Shown here piece after piece: positions 6,991 through 7,059 of a stretch of 7,059 nucleotides of DNA. The position numbers were made by a program, and so were the translations under genes. The notes under the pieces are model-generated. The model was not told the origin of the DNA. It did not search any database and was given only the letters and a program-made list of their open reading frames with translations. The stretch comes from an uncultured Chlorobiota bacterium. GTDB taxonomy: Bacteria; Bacteroidota; Bacteroidia; Bacteroidales; JAADGE01. The DNA lies in the NCBI GenBank assembly GCA_947311125.1, contig CAMZKI010000066.1, positions 1 to 7,059 on the forward strand, read 5' to 3'. The first letter of the stretch is position 1. Every line of letters begins with the position of its first letter.

Positions 6991-6998
6991 TATTTTTG
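6991..6998 (+). promoter_or_regulatory. Possible divergent -7 element reading out of the window
   Basis: TATTTTTG on the + strand is an exact TAnnTTTG match, oriented away from argF towards a gene that would lie past the end of the window. No TTTG -33 element is seen. In sequence this AT-rich such octamers are expected now and then by chance, so support is weak. Nothing else was recognised in the terminal 6926-7059 stretch. Confidence 0.25.
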
Positions 6999-7059
6999 GA
7001 ATTAAAGCATATAAGCTATTTACTGAAAAACTTACATTGTTTTATTTATTGCCTGTAAA

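Overview
The window looks like a chromosomal segment of an AT-rich member of the Bacteroidota, probably Bacteroidales-like. The evidence is a tig-clpP-clpX cluster with Bacteroidota-type protein sequences, A-rich leaders without Shine-Dalgarno motifs, TAnnTTTG-like promoter elements, a tRNA without an encoded CCA end, and a lipoprotein whose +2 residues (C-K-S-D-D) resemble the Bacteroidota surface-export signal. No CRISPR array, insertion sequence, phage gene or rRNA is visible.

Layout: positions 1-208 are non-coding and very AT-rich, ending in a promoter-like element. A class II tRNA-Leu (UAG anticodon) lies at 209-290 and is followed at once by a strong intrinsic terminator (292-323). Trigger factor (352-1716), ClpP (1732-2406) and ClpX (2496-3719) then run on the + strand as a protein-folding and degradation cluster. 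A small hairpin separates clpP from clpX. An AT-only hairpin lies between clpX and the convergent minus-strand gene for a GH13 alpha-amylase/neopullulanase-like lipoprotein (3749-5659). Upstream of it, a 219-bp gap holds an 88-nt imperfect palindrome. Then comes a minus-strand ornithine carbamoyltransferase (5879-6880) with its own upstream promoter-like element. The last 179 bases are non-coding.

Function: trigger factor meets nascent chains at the ribosome, while ClpX unfolds substrates and feeds them to the ClpP peptidase, so the first three genes form a conserved proteostasis unit. The GH13 and OTC genes are metabolic and not obviously connected to it or to each other.

The most notable observation is that the GH13 lipoprotein gene appears to carry a nonsense codon (TAA) exactly at codon 2. 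One base change would restore a textbook lipoprotein signal peptide, and the rest of the reading frame is intact with all catalytic residues. A purely automatic start choice would fall on an internal TTG at 5344 and cut off the signal peptide and first barrel strand. I see no strong evidence for a new multi-gene system; the region is mostly ordinary housekeeping DNA.
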